A stretch of 53,733 bases of DNA from Caproiciproducens sp. MSJ-32 (GCF_018918055.1 NZ_JAHLPS010000037.1:1-53733), one strand, 5' to 3'. Shown: positions 45,277 to 53,733, counted from the stretch's first letter. A program made the numbers and translations. Notes: a model not told the origin generated them from the letters alone.

Positions 45277-46491
45277 ATGGCTAATTGCATAGTTGCACAA
45301 TCTGGAGGACCAACTTCTGTTATAAATTCAAGTGTTGTCGGTTTATTAAAAGGAAATAAGGACTTAGGTGCTTATGAGAAGGTTTATGCTGGTTTAAACG
45401 GAATTGAAGGAATTCTAAATAAAAATATAATTGACTTATCGAATTTTTCAGATGATGAAATAGAAGAATTTAGATATACACCAGCCTCTGGCCTTGGTTC
45501 ATGTAGATATAAAATGAAAAATATCGAGGAATCAACTGAAGAATACGATAAACTTATAGATATATTAAAAGCAAACGATATTAAAGCCTTCTTCTATATT
45601 GGAGGAAATGATTCAATGGATACTATCGCTAAGCTTGGCAAGTATGCAAAGTTAAAGAATATAGATATTAACTTTATAGGCATTCCAAAAACTATTGACA
45701 ATGATTTAATGTATACTGATCATACTCCTGGTTTTGCTAGTGCTGCTAAATTTATAGCAACAACAACATTAGAAACATATCTAGATGCATCAGTATATAT
45801 AAATAATGGAATATTCATATTAGAAACTATGGGAAGAGACACAGGCTGGTTAGCAGCATCTGCATGTATGGCTAGAATAAATGACAAGCCTGTTGCAGAT
45901 TTTATATATTTACCTGAAGTAGCCTTTAATGTAGAAACTTTTCTTATAGATGTAAGAAAAAAATTCCGAGAACAAAACAAGGTATTTATAGTTGTTTCAG
46001 AAGGCATAAAAAACAAGGAAGGAAAATTCTTATCTGAAGTTCCTCAATTTGGTGATGATAAATTTGGACATGCTCAGCTTGGCGGTGTTGGCAATTACCT
46101 AAAAAACTTGATTATTAATTCTGGAATAACTACTAGAGTTAAAGCTCTGGAACTTGGAGTACTTCAAAGATGTGCAATGCATTGTTCATCAAAGACAGAT
46201 TTAGATGAAGCCTTTAATGCTGGTTATTCAGCTATTAAATATTCAATGGAAAATAAAAGCGGCTATATGGTTGCAATAAAAAGAGACAGTAATTCTCCAT
46301 ATAAAACTTCTCACTTTTTAATTGAGGCAGATAAAGTTGCGAATAAAGTAAAATATTTTCCTGTAGAATTAGTGAATGAAAAAGGAAACCATATAAAAGA
46401 AGAAGCCCTAGAGTATTTCTTACCTTTAATTGAAGGATCTCCTTCCCTTAAGTTTATGAATAATTTACCAAAATTTAAGACAATAAGATAA
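45277..46491 (+). CDS. pfp: Phosphofructokinase, pyrophosphate-dependent type
   Basis: A 404-residue PfkA-superfamily enzyme phosphorylating fructose 6-phosphate. Two residues mark the PPi-using type: Asp in FYIGGNDSMDT, where ATP enzymes have Gly, and Lys in IPKTIDNDL, where ATP enzymes have Gly. The N-terminus IVAQSGGPTSVIN and the METMGRDTGWLAA region are also standard. PPi use is inference from these residues. It has AAAGGAGAG before the ATG and its own terminator. Confidence 0.92.
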   Translation: MANCIVAQSGGPTSVINSSVVGLLKGNKDLGAYEKVYAGLNGIEGILNKNIIDLSNFSDDEIEEFRYTPASGLGSCRYKMKNIEESTEEYDKLIDILKANDIKAFFYIGGNDSMDTIAKLGKYAKLKNIDINFIGIPKTIDNDLMYTDHTPGFASAAKFIATTTLETYLDASVYINNGIFILETMGRDTGWLAASACMARINDKPVADFIYLPEVAFNVETFLIDVRKKFREQNKVFIVVSEGIKNKEGKFLSEVPQFGDDKFGHAQLGGVGNYLKNLIINSGITTRVKALELGVLQRCAMHCSSKTDLDEAFNAGYSAIKYSMENKSGYMVAIKRDSNSPYKTSHFLIEADKVANKVKYFPVELVNEKGNHIKEEALEYFLPLIEGSPSLKFMNNLPKFKTIR

Positions 46492-46518
46492 AAAAAGCTG
46501 CTATAAAGCAACTTTTTT
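46491..46518 (+). terminator. Terminator of the phosphofructokinase gene
   Basis: AAAAAAGCTGCT and AGCAACTTTTTT pair with one mismatch right after the stop codon, followed by a T tract. Confidence 0.75.
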
Positions 46519-46660
46519 TATTTAAACTAATCTAATTATTAAAATATGATAAAAATTAGATAATAATTATTGTTGTTTGCTTGGCCTAGAGCCTTATAGT
46601 ATAATAAAATTTAGATTAAAATTTTCACATATGTTTTTATAAATAAACTAGGAGGAAAAA

Positions 46661-48580
46661 ATGATAGTTTTAAGCTGTAAATCCATATCTAAAAGTTATG
46701 GAATAAAAGAAATACTAAAAGATGTTACTTTCTCAATCAATGAAGGAGACAAAGTCGGAATTATTGGAGGAAATGGGGAAGGTAAATCTACTTTATTTAA
46801 AATTATTTCAAAGGAATTATCTTATGATTCAGGAGAAATCTTTATTGACAAGAATAAAACTATCGGTTATTTAAGTCAAAATATAGATTTAGATTTAGAA
46901 AATACTATTTATGAAGAAATGAATTTAGTCTTTAAAGAATTTATTGATATTGAAAATAAATTAAAAGAATTAGAAATAGAAATGAATCAACCTTATGATG
47001 AAGTTAACGCATCCTATTATGATAAATTAATAAAAAAATATACAACATTACAAGATCTATATACAAATAAAGGCGGATATAGCTATAAGGGAGAAATATC
47101 AAGGGTTTTAAAAGGTCTTGGTTTTTTAGAAGAAGATTTTAATAAAATAATAGGAACTCTTAGCGGGGGACAAAAAACAAGAGCTTCCCTTTGTAAGTTG
47201 TTACTTAAAAATCCTGATATAATTCTATTAGATGAGCCTACTAACCATTTAGATTTGGATGCGATTGAATGGCTTGAAGAATACTTAACTAATTATAAAG
47301 GTACTGTTTTGGTTATTTCCCATGATAGATTCTTTTTAGATAAAGTAACAAATAAAACCTTTGAAGTAATAAACGGTCATGTTAATTGTTACAATGTACC
47401 TTATACAAAATTTATTGAACAAAGACGTAAAAATTATGAAGCTCAACTTAAAGCATATAACCTACAGCAAGCTGAAATAAAAAGGCAGGAAGCCATTATC
47501 GAAAGATTTAGAAGCTTTAATAGAGAAAAAAGCATAAGAGCTGCAGAAAGTAGGGAAAAAGCCTTAGAAAAAATGGAAAGAATAGAGGCTCCTGATAAGG
47601 AAAAGGATCCTTCTAAAATAAAATTTGAAACTGCAATAAAAAGCGGCTATGACGTACTTCATATAGAAAACTTGTCTAAAAGCTATGGAGACAAAACCCT
47701 TTTCTCTAATTTAAATATGGATATTAAAAGAGGAGAAAAAGTCGCCTTAATTGGTGAAAATGGTCGTGGAAAGACTACATTATTTAAAATAATTCTAGAT
47801 AAAATTAAAGCCGATAGTGGTAAGGTTATTCTTGGAACAAATGTTAATCCAGGTTATTATGATCAAGAACAATCTGACCTAAATTTAGATAAAACAATAA
47901 TAGATGAGGTATGGGATGAGTTTCCTAACCTTACGGTTTCAAAAATAAGAAGTATGCTTGCTTCCTTCTTATTTACTGGAGAAGATGTCTTTAAAGTAAT
48001 TAAAAATTTAAGCGGTGGAGAAAAATGTAGAATTAATTTATTAAAATTAATGTTATCTAAAGCAAATCTCCTATTACTAGATGAACCTACAAACCATCTA
48101 GATATAATATCAAGGGAAGCTCTTGAAGATGCTTTATTAAACTATGATGGTACAGTCTTAGTAATATCCCACGATAGATACTTCTTAAATAAAGTAATTA
48201 ATAAAATTCTTGAATTAACTGAGAATGGAGTAAAAGAATATCTAGGAAATTACTCCTACTACCAAGAAAAAAAGATAAACCCTCATAGATTTGAAATAAT
48301 TGAAGAAATCGCTAATGGAAAAACAAAAACTCAAATTAAAGAAGAACGTAAAAAGAAAAGAGAAAAAGAAAAGGAAGAAAAAGCATTAAAAATAAAACTA
48401 AAAAAATTAGAAGAAGATATTGCTAATAATGAAGATATGTTATTAGCTTTACAAGAAAAACTATGTCTAGAAGAGGTATATTCAAACCCAATAGAAAGCG
48501 AAAAGGTAAATAAGGAAATAAAAAAACTTGAAGAAACAATAGAAGCTCTTTATCAAGAATGGGAAAGCTTAATCAATTAA
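46661..48580 (+). CDS. ABC-F family ATPase
   Basis: A 639-residue soluble protein with two ABC domains and no membrane segment. First domain: GGNGEGKSTL, LSGGQKTRASL and LDEPTNHLDLDA. Second: GENGRGKTTL, LSGGEKCRINL and LDEPTNHLDI. Between them lies the charged helical linker (about 240-320) that in this class reaches the ribosomal peptidyl-tRNA site, and the C-terminus (about 545-639) is a coiled coil. This fits the housekeeping YdiF/Uup-like group more than antibiotic-resistance members, but that is uncertain. AGGAGG precedes the ATG. Confidence 0.92.
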   Translation: MIVLSCKSISKSYGIKEILKDVTFSINEGDKVGIIGGNGEGKSTLFKIISKELSYDSGEIFIDKNKTIGYLSQNIDLDLENTIYEEMNLVFKEFIDIENKLKELEIEMNQPYDEVNASYYDKLIKKYTTLQDLYTNKGGYSYKGEISRVLKGLGFLEEDFNKIIGTLSGGQKTRASLCKLLLKNPDIILLDEPTNHLDLDAIEWLEEYLTNYKGTVLVISHDRFFLDKVTNKTFEVINGHVNCYNVPYTKFIEQRRKNYEAQLKAYNLQQAEIKRQEAIIERFRSFNREKSIRAAESREKALEKMERIEAPDKEKDPSKIKFETAIKSGYDVLHIENLSKSYGDKTLFSNLNMDIKRGEKVALIGENGRGKTTLFKIILDKIKADSGKVILGTNVNPGYYDQEQSDLNLDKTIIDEVWDEFPNLTVSKIRSMLASFLFTGEDVFKVIKNLSGGEKCRINLLKLMLSKANLLLLDEPTNHLDIISREALEDALLNYDGTVLVISHDRYFLNKVINKILELTENGVKEYLGNYSYYQEKKINPHRFEIIEEIANGKTKTQIKEERKKKREKEKEEKALKIKLKKLEEDIANNEDMLLALQEKLCLEEVYSNPIESEKVNKEIKKLEETIEALYQEWESLIN

Positions 48581-48620
48581 CAATTTCAGAATATTTTTAG
48601 ATATGCTAAAACTCTAAAAT

Positions 48621-48657
48621 AAAAGGGCTATCGTATTAATACGACAGCCCCATTTTT
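48621..48657. terminator. Bidirectional terminator between the ABC-F gene and dut
   Basis: GGGCTATCGTATT (48625-48637) and AATACGACAGCCC (48638-48650) form a strong hairpin with T tracts on both sides. It serves the two convergent genes. A short AT-rich word set, TTGTAAATTGTCAATTGG, follows at about 48699. Confidence 0.88.
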
Positions 48658-48718
48658 CATAATTCAACAAATTTTAATTATTCTCCTAATCAGCCATTGT
48701 AAATTGTCAATTGGCATT

Positions 48719-49156
48719 CTAAAGACCAGTTGATCCAAATCCCTTCTCTCCTCTTGCATCTTCAGAAAGTTCTTTAACTTCTTCTACCTGAACTTTCCAA
48801 ACTGGTTTTACAACCATTTGAGCAATTTTCATTCCTTTTTCAACCTTAAAAACTTCTTTTCCATGATTAATAAGGATTATTCCTATTTCTCCTCTATAAC
48901 CTTCATCTATAGTTCCTGGAGTATTTAAAACTGTAATTCCATTTTTTAGAGCTAATCCACTTCTTGGCCTAATTTGAGCTTCAGTTTGAAAAGGAAGTTC
49001 TATTTTTATTCCCGTTCTTATTAAAGCACTTTCAGAAGGATTAATAATTTTTTCTTCTATAGAATATAAATCTAGTCCAGCATCATTATAATGAGCATAA
49101 TTAGGCAGTATTGCATCTTCATGTATTCTTTTAACTTTTAGTTTAAATTCATTCAT
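48719..49156 (-). CDS. dut: Deoxyuridine triphosphatase
   Basis: dUTPase cleaves dUTP to dUMP and pyrophosphate and keeps uracil out of DNA. The 145-residue trimeric-type enzyme has all five motifs, including [52 protein letters not shown] and the C-terminal [11 protein letters not shown]. It is a single gene and shows no sign of prophage surroundings. Confidence 0.96.
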   Translation of the reverse strand: MNEFKLKVKRIHEDAILPNYAHYNDAGLDLYSIEEKIINPSESALIRTGIKIELPFQTEAQIRPRSGLALKNGITVLNTPGTIDEGYRGEIGIILINHGKEVFKVEKGMKIAQMVVKPVWKVQVEEVKELSEDARGEKGFGSTGL

Positions 49157-49249
49157 CCTTATTCCTCCTCTGCTGCATATCTTCTATTTTAACATATTTA
49201 TTTAATTTCAAAAATCATATAATAGAAAATTATACATTTAATAAAAAAA

Positions 49250-49298
49250 TTCACAGATTATATTAATTGATTATTGTTAAATTAATATAATCTGTGAA
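49250..49298 (-). terminator. Long terminator after the prealbumin-fold gene
   Basis: A 19-base perfect inverted repeat joins 49250-49268 (TTCACAGATTATATTAATT) to 49280-49298, with an 11-base loop. Seven T residues follow on the minus strand. Confidence 0.92.
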
Positions 49299-49305
49299 AT
49301 ATAAC

Positions 49306-49719
49306 TTATTGTTTTTTTACTTTTTTCAAACGATTAATAACTATTATTCTTGTAGATTTATTTTCCTGATCTACAGTAAACTCATTCCAAGTATGATAAA
49401 TTGGTTTTTCAAAGTATTTTCTATCTACTATTGATATAACCCTATAACAGCCATTGTCTAAATTATCGAATATTACTTTTCCATCTTCATCAGTAAATTT
49501 GGATTGTTTTAACTTAGGAGATATTCCTTGTAATAAGTATAAATTAACTTTTGCTCCCTTTAAATTTGCACCATTATAATTCCCCAATTTTACAATAACT
49601 TCAATAGTTCCTTTAGATTTGTCTACTTCTTCATCAATAATATAATCATCATTTAATATATCTTCATCTTCTATAAAACTTTCTCTTTCAGATAAATTAT
49701 CATCAATTTTAATTTTCAT
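49306..49719 (-). CDS. Small prealbumin-fold (SpaA/Cna-B-like) protein, function unknown
   Basis: A 137-residue protein with an acidic N-terminal tail (about 1-35, with DEDILNDDYIIDEEVD) and one beta-sandwich domain: LKGAKVNLYLLQG, SKFTDEDGKVIFDNLDNGCY and TWNEFTVDQ are typical of SpaA/Cna-B repeats. No signal peptide, sortase motif or membrane segment is seen, which is odd for a fold that usually sits on the cell surface. The ATG at 49719 has GGAGG five bases before it. It lies 71 bases downstream of the GGDEF-EAL gene, with an inverted repeat in the gap. Confidence 0.7.
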   Translation of the reverse strand: MKIKIDDNLSERESFIEDEDILNDDYIIDEEVDKSKGTIEVIVKLGNYNGANLKGAKVNLYLLQGISPKLKQSKFTDEDGKVIFDNLDNGCYRVISIVDRKYFEKPIYHTWNEFTVDQENKSTRIIVINRLKKVKKQ

Positions 49720-49729
49720 ACATACCTCC

Positions 49730-49773
49730 AATCACAATATAGTTACATAATATGAAGAATATTGTGATTTGGT
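49730..49773. promoter_or_regulatory. Inverted repeat at the ribosome binding site of the prealbumin-fold gene
   Basis: AATCACAATAT and ATATTGTGATT are perfect inverted arms of about 11 bases, separated by about 18 bases. Its distal arm directly abuts the GGAGG of the downstream gene. It could be a protein-binding operator or an RNA hairpin that affects translation. Confidence 0.55.
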
Positions 49774-49790
49774 GATTAATTTTATAAATT

Positions 49791-52001
49791 TTATAGCAAT
49801 AACTTTTCTGCTTCAATAAATTCTAGAGGTTTACTAAAATAATATCCTTGTATTAAATCACAATTTATACTCTTTAAATAATCATACTGTTCTTTTGTTT
49901 CTACTCCTTCCGCTACTACAATTAAATTTAAATAATGGGAAAGTTCTATAATAGTATCAATAATATATTCACTTTTCTCTTCAATGACAATTCCATCTAT
50001 AAAACTTTTATCTATTTTCAAAGAATCAATTGGCAATATTCTTAAATAGCTTAAGGAAGAATAACCAGTACCAAAATCATCTAAAGCTAAAGATACTCCC
50101 AACTTTTTTAACTGTTTTAATTTTTCTATATTTTTCTCAGGATACTTCATAATAACACTTTCAGTTATTTCAAATTCTATATAACTGGCATCTAAATCAT
50201 ATTTTTCTAGAGTTTCCTCTATAAATGGAAGTATTTTTTCACTTCTTATTTGGACATCAGATAAATTAATAGCCATTTTAAACTTCTTATTAGTTTTTAT
50301 AGACAGCTCCTTACATTTCTTAATACATTCCTCTATTATATAATTACCTATTGGTATTATTAATCCTGAAGATTCTGCAATTGGAATAAATTCCTTAGGG
50401 GAAACCATTCCCAATGCCTTACAATTCCATCTTACAAGAGCTTCAAAGCCTAATACCTCTTCAGTTTCTGTATCTATTTTAGGCTGATATAATACCTTTA
50501 TTTCATTATTATCTAAGGCAACTCTTAATCTTTTTTCGATTTCAAACTCTCTATTTAATATTTCCAGCATATTCATATCAAAAATTTCATATCTATTTTT
50601 ACCATTAATTTTCGCAAGGTACATAGCCATGTCTGCCCTTTTTAATAAAGTTCCAATATCTTTTCCATCTGCAGGATAAATACTGACTCCAATACTTAAA
50701 GTACAAAATACCTCAATATCATTAATGGCAATAGGCTTACTTAATTCCTTTATTAAATTATCTAATATAATTTTTAGATCTTCTATTTCTATTACATTGT
50801 ATTTTACTAACAAAAATTCATCTCCACCATACCTAGAAAAAAGAGAGTTTTCTATTTTCATTCCGTTTATAATATTAGTGAATTCAACTAATAGTAAATC
50901 TCCAACATCGTGTCCATAAGTATCATTAATAAATTTAAAGTTATCTAAATCAATAAAAATAACAGCAAAACTTCCTTTAGGATTTTTTTCTATATATTCG
51001 CCAACTTCCTTAATAAAATATCTTCTATTTGTAATTCCTGTTACTTCATCAAAATAACTTAAAAAACTATTTTCTAACTCTTTTTCTTTTCTAGCTGTAA
51101 TATCGGAAAGAGCCCCAAATATAAAAACATCCCCATTCTTCTCTAAGGTCTTTTTCCCTTTACTTTCTAACCATCTTATTTCATTGTCCTTAGTTAAAAT
51201 TCTGAACTCCATCGAATAAAACTCATCTGTTTTAGAACTTATTAGCCTCATCATCTGACTATCATATTCTGCAAGATCATCCTTATATATATAACTTCTC
51301 CATTTTGTATAAGATATTATTATATCTTTTTCACCTTCAAAATCAATATATTCTCTTATCCTTTTATTCAGGGATATAACATTTTGCCTTACATTCCACC
51401 AAAAAGCAATATCTTTTGATCCTTCTACAGCTAATCTATTTTTATTTTCAATAGCTTTATTAATATTTTCTTGCTGCTTTTTTGCCGTAATATCCTTTAT
51501 CATTCCTGAAATTATAAAAACTCCATCTCTAAAATTGCTCCGTATCTGCATTTCAACTGTTAATCTTTGGCCTAAATTATTAATAATATTAGTTTCCAAG
51601 GAAAAACTATCTATAATCTTATCCTTTATCATCTCATCAAAAAACAACTTCAACTCGTTTCTGTCTTCCTGAGTAATATAAGAAAATAAATCTTCTAATT
51701 TAATCTCTTCTTTATCAATTGATAATAAATTTTTTATTTTGGAAGATATATAAAATTCTTCTGTTTCACAATTCCATTCCCATAATACAGCTTCTAAAAA
51801 ATCAATAGCCAGATTATATTTATTTTTATTGACTTCTGATAATTTATATAAATTTCTATATTTTTTAATTAAATATATTAATGAAATTATTAATATCAGA
51901 TTAATTAAGACAATAAATCCAAAAATGAAATCATCATTAAAAAAGCATATAGCTATAACTACAAATGCTAATCTTTTGTCTATTCTCCCCAACTTTATCA
52001 C
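49791..52001 (-). CDS. Membrane PAS-GGDEF-EAL cyclic-di-GMP enzyme
   Basis: A 736-residue protein that should make and/or break c-di-GMP. Two N-terminal membrane helices (about 10-46) are followed by two PAS-like regions (about 60-175 and 195-310), a GGDEF domain with intact SRYGGDEFLLV (near 393), and an EAL domain with EALVRWN (near 520), ITESVIMK, DDFGTGYSSLSYL and VVAEGVET. Both active-site signatures look complete. The RxxD product-inhibition site before GGDEF is absent. Start is GTG at 52001. c-di-GMP commonly controls motility, and this window has the flagellar locus. Confidence 0.92.
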   Translation of the reverse strand: MIKLGRIDKRLAFVVIAICFFNDDFIFGFIVLINLILIISLIYLIKKYRNLYKLSEVNKNKYNLAIDFLEAVLWEWNCETEEFYISSKIKNLLSIDKEEIKLEDLFSYITQEDRNELKLFFDEMIKDKIIDSFSLETNIINNLGQRLTVEMQIRSNFRDGVFIISGMIKDITAKKQQENINKAIENKNRLAVEGSKDIAFWWNVRQNVISLNKRIREYIDFEGEKDIIISYTKWRSYIYKDDLAEYDSQMMRLISSKTDEFYSMEFRILTKDNEIRWLESKGKKTLEKNGDVFIFGALSDITARKEKELENSFLSYFDEVTGITNRRYFIKEVGEYIEKNPKGSFAVIFIDLDNFKFINDTYGHDVGDLLLVEFTNIINGMKIENSLFSRYGGDEFLLVKYNVIEIEDLKIILDNLIKELSKPIAINDIEVFCTLSIGVSIYPADGKDIGTLLKRADMAMYLAKINGKNRYEIFDMNMLEILNREFEIEKRLRVALDNNEIKVLYQPKIDTETEEVLGFEALVRWNCKALGMVSPKEFIPIAESSGLIIPIGNYIIEECIKKCKELSIKTNKKFKMAINLSDVQIRSEKILPFIEETLEKYDLDASYIEFEITESVIMKYPEKNIEKLKQLKKLGVSLALDDFGTGYSSLSYLRILPIDSLKIDKSFIDGIVIEEKSEYIIDTIIELSHYLNLIVVAEGVETKEQYDYLKSINCDLIQGYYFSKPLEFIEAEKLLL

Positions 52002-52138
52002 CTATGCCTTCTTCAAATTTTACTTTTTATAAAGATTTTATCATATTTTTCCTAAAATTAACATATTTTTGATTTTTGTATTTTCATTCTTCCATTTATT
52101 AAATACTTTATTATTAATAATAATTGGTATACTAATTA

Positions 52139-52182
52139 TATAATAAATTAAAATAGTGTAAAAATTGATTTTATTACACTAT
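52139..52182 (+). promoter_or_regulatory. TATAAT box and operator-like inverted repeat before the deacetylase gene
   Basis: A TATAAT (52139-52144) is followed by a perfect nine-base inverted repeat, ATAGTGTAA (52153-52161) and TTACACTAT (52174-52182), separated by 12 bases. The repeat would cover the transcription start and end just before the AGGAGG of the deacetylase gene, so a repressor site or leader hairpin is plausible. No good -35 box was found. Confidence 0.5.
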
Positions 52183-52197
52183 CTAGGAGGGAAATAT

Positions 52198-52932
52198 ATG
52201 AATAAAACTCTATTTATTAAAGTAATAAATTCCTCTTTAATATTTCTGCTAATTCTACTGCTTTTTCCTATAAAAGCTTTTGCAGCTTCCCATGATAATA
52301 ATTCTAACGAAAAAATTATATATTTAACCTTTGATGATGGACCAGGGGGAAAAGTTACAAGGGAAATTTTAGATATCCTAAAAAAAGAAGATGTCAAAGC
52401 AACCTTTTTTATAATTTCTTCCCAAGTTAAGGGCCAGGAAGATATTATTCTTAGAATGAAAAATGAAGGTCATAGTATAGGACTTCATAGTCATACTCAT
52501 GATAGAAAAAATCTCTACTCAAGTAATGAAGCTTTTTTGGAAGAAATGTTAAAATGCCAGGAAATCCTTTATGAAGTTACTGGAGAAAAATATTACATAA
52601 TAAGATTTCCTTTTGGATGCAATAATAAATCTTATAAATTAGAACAGTCTTTAGTTGACTTACTTCATAAAAATAATTTTAAGATATATGATTGGACAGG
52701 AGATTGTGGGGATGGAGCTAACTGCAAATTACCTATAGATAAGATAATAAAAAACTCTACAAAACATGCTAACTCTGACGGAAATATTGTAATGCTTATG
52801 CATTGTTCTGCAATAAACCAAAATACTGTTTCTGCCCTTCCTTCTATAATTAAATATTATAAAGAAAATGGTTATAGCTTTAAAGTAATTGATGAAAATA
52901 CCGAAGAAATATACAAATTTATGAAAAAATAA
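52198..52932 (+). CDS. Secreted polysaccharide deacetylase
   Basis: A NodB-fold (CE4) deacetylase of 244 residues. The start is ATG at 52198 behind AGGAGG, not the TTG further upstream. A signal peptide (about 1-30) has a basic start, a hydrophobic core with SLIFLLILLLFPIKAFA and a likely signal peptidase I site after AFAA. The catalytic motifs are YLTFDDGPGGK, SIGLHSHTHDR and RFPFGC; MHCSA near the C-terminus supplies a further His. It probably removes acetyl groups from peptidoglycan or another wall polymer, but the substrate is not certain. Confidence 0.9.
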   Translation: MNKTLFIKVINSSLIFLLILLLFPIKAFAASHDNNSNEKIIYLTFDDGPGGKVTREILDILKKEDVKATFFIISSQVKGQEDIILRMKNEGHSIGLHSHTHDRKNLYSSNEAFLEEMLKCQEILYEVTGEKYYIIRFPFGCNNKSYKLEQSLVDLLHKNNFKIYDWTGDCGDGANCKLPIDKIIKNSTKHANSDGNIVMLMHCSAINQNTVSALPSIIKYYKENGYSFKVIDENTEEIYKFMKK

Positions 52933-52965
52933 ATAAAGGACTAAAAGTCCTTTATTTATTTTTTT
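52928..52965. terminator. Bidirectional terminator between the deacetylase gene and trpP
   Basis: AATAAATAAAGGAC (52928-52941) pairs with GTCCTTTATTTATT (52947-52960), followed by a T run on the plus strand and an AT-rich flank toward trpP. It includes the stop codon of the deacetylase gene. Confidence 0.88.
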
Positions 52966-52966
52966 C

Positions 52967-53491
52967 TTAAATTTTCAAATTATTTATTTCTAATGATCTA
53001 ATAATTATTTTATAAAGAATAGTACCTATTATTAAATTTAATATTGCAGCAGGCAATACAACTGCAACAACCAATTGAATAAAATCTCCAGGTAAGCCAA
53101 CTAATATCAAGGCAGATGTTAAAAAAATAAATCCGCTAATAGCTGTTCCTAACCCTAGGGAAAATATAAGTTTTATATTATCCTTAAATGTGTTCCTAGT
53201 TACTAGGAATAAATAATAAATTATATTCCCCGTAATAATTTTATCAATTATATTAGGTACTTGTCCTCCTGGAAATTTTGTAGTTAAAGCTGTGAAGATA
53301 CCAACTATAATACTCGCTATTAAAGTAGTTTTATAATCCTTATTTAAATATATTATTATAATCAACATCATTATTGCAAAATCTGGCTGCATAGGGAAAC
53401 CAAGTACAGGCGTAATTTGATGTAATAATGCTCCTAGAGCTAAAAGTATAGCATTAATTGTCATTTTTCTAATATTACTGTTTGTATTCAT
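52967..53491 (-). CDS. trpP: Tryptophan transporter TrpP family protein
   Basis: A 174-residue membrane protein with five or six helices. It matches TrpP of Bacillus in size and motifs: ALLHQITPVLGFPMQPDFAI and ALTTKFPGGQVPNIIDKI. It is thought to import tryptophan. No T-box or TRAP-type leader is visible in the 120 bases between it and the group II intron. Start is ATG at 53491 behind GGGGG. Confidence 0.85.
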   Translation of the reverse strand: MNTNSNIRKMTINAILLALGALLHQITPVLGFPMQPDFAIMMLIIIIYLNKDYKTTLIASIIVGIFTALTTKFPGGQVPNIIDKIITGNIIYYLFLVTRNTFKDNIKLIFSLGLGTAISGFIFLTSALILVGLPGDFIQLVVAVVLPAAILNLIIGTILYKIIIRSLEINNLKI

Positions 53492-53613
53492 ATTTATACC
53501 CCCAATTGTTAAATATTTTTTATTGTTTCTTATATTGCTTATTACTTCTACTCTTCATACCATAAATATCCCCCCTTTTGATTAACAAAAACTTTAGCGT
53601 AAATTAATTTATA

Positions 53614-53733
53614 TAATCGAGTAGGAGCTGAATAATTATTTTATTCAGCGTCCTCTCACACCACCGTGCGTACCGTTCGGTACACGGCGGTTCAATAGAA
53701 ATTAATGTACAAATGAATAAATTTCAGATATTG
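53614..53733 (-). mobile_element. 3' end of a group II intron, domains V and VI
   Basis: On the minus strand GAACCGCCGTGTACC (ending near 53679) opens a 34-base hairpin whose 3' arm is GCACGGTGGTG, the shape of group II intron domain V; aligned to the standard form, the catalytic triad reads CGC. It is followed by GTGAGAGG and a nine-base hairpin GCTGAATAA/TTATTCAGC (53627-53649), fitting domain VI, then the usual CTACTCGATT ending. The rest of the intron and any reverse transcriptase gene lie beyond the right edge. Confidence 0.8.

Noticed and set aside
46661-48580. Antibiotic-resistance ABC-F gene
   Set aside because: The C-terminal coiled-coil extension and general layout look like housekeeping YdiF/Uup proteins, and there is no resistance or mobile context. 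Assignment to a resistance subgroup is not justified.
53520-53580. 12-codon frame MKSRSNKQYKKQ before trpP as a tryptophan leader peptide
   Set aside because: It has no Trp codon, and no attenuator hairpin or T-box motif is seen near it. The GGGGGG run in front is poorly spaced.

Overview
The window is AT-rich chromosomal DNA that looks like Clostridium sensu stricto. The evidence is its very low GC content, the strong AGGAGG-type ribosome binding sites, single-polypeptide pyruvate:ferredoxin oxidoreductase, a pyrophosphate-type phosphofructokinase, the CsrA-FliW pair, and the CheC/CheD/FliY style of chemotaxis. No species is named because nothing in the sequence alone fixes it. All genes up to about 42.2 kb lie on the minus strand; the right end is mixed.

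Region 1 (1-19.3 kb) is a late flagellar and chemotaxis locus. Read in the direction of transcription (right to left), it begins with fapA-cheW-cheD-cheB-cheR-cheA-cheC-cheY-cheW-fliM-fliY and ends at a strong terminator at 9766-9796. A second unit follows, with its own promoter: flgM-flgN-flgK-flgL-fliW-csrA-flaG-orf99-fliS-fliD-fliT-like. The flagellin gene comes last, monocistronic, behind a duplicated sigma-D-like promoter block. Its leader carries a nearly ideal CsrA-binding hairpin, so the csrA and fliW genes encoded just upstream very probably control flagellin translation, with FlgM restraining sigma-D. CheB lacks its receiver domain. Beyond flagellin is the edge of what looks like an IS21-type insertion sequence.

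Region 2 (19.3-42.2 kb) holds housekeeping and metabolic genes: a class IV aminotransferase, an aspartate-type aminotransferase, a PHP phosphoesterase, a His-rich DUF1292 protein, nifJ, murG, recJ, a DJ-1/PfpI protein, parC and parE, a membrane glycosyltransferase, gdhA, a rhomboid protease, pepF and a small conserved hypothetical. Between recJ and murG lies a 515-base gap full of two unrelated tandem repeats; related short repeats recur at two or three other intergenic sites.

Region 3 (42.2-53.7 kb) contains a znuC-znuB transporter pair convergent with a Fur-family regulator, mntP, a PPi-type phosphofructokinase, an ABC-F ATPase, dut, a small prealbumin-fold protein next to a PAS-GGDEF-EAL cyclic-di-GMP enzyme, a secreted polysaccharide deacetylase and trpP. 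The right edge carries domains V and VI of a group II intron whose body lies outside the window.

I found no clearly new multi-gene system. The most informative points are the CsrA hairpin plus duplicated promoter at flagellin, the receiver-less CheB, the Cys in the Walker A motif of ZnuC, the repeat-filled recJ-murG gap, and several inverted repeats placed at ribosome binding sites or transcription starts.
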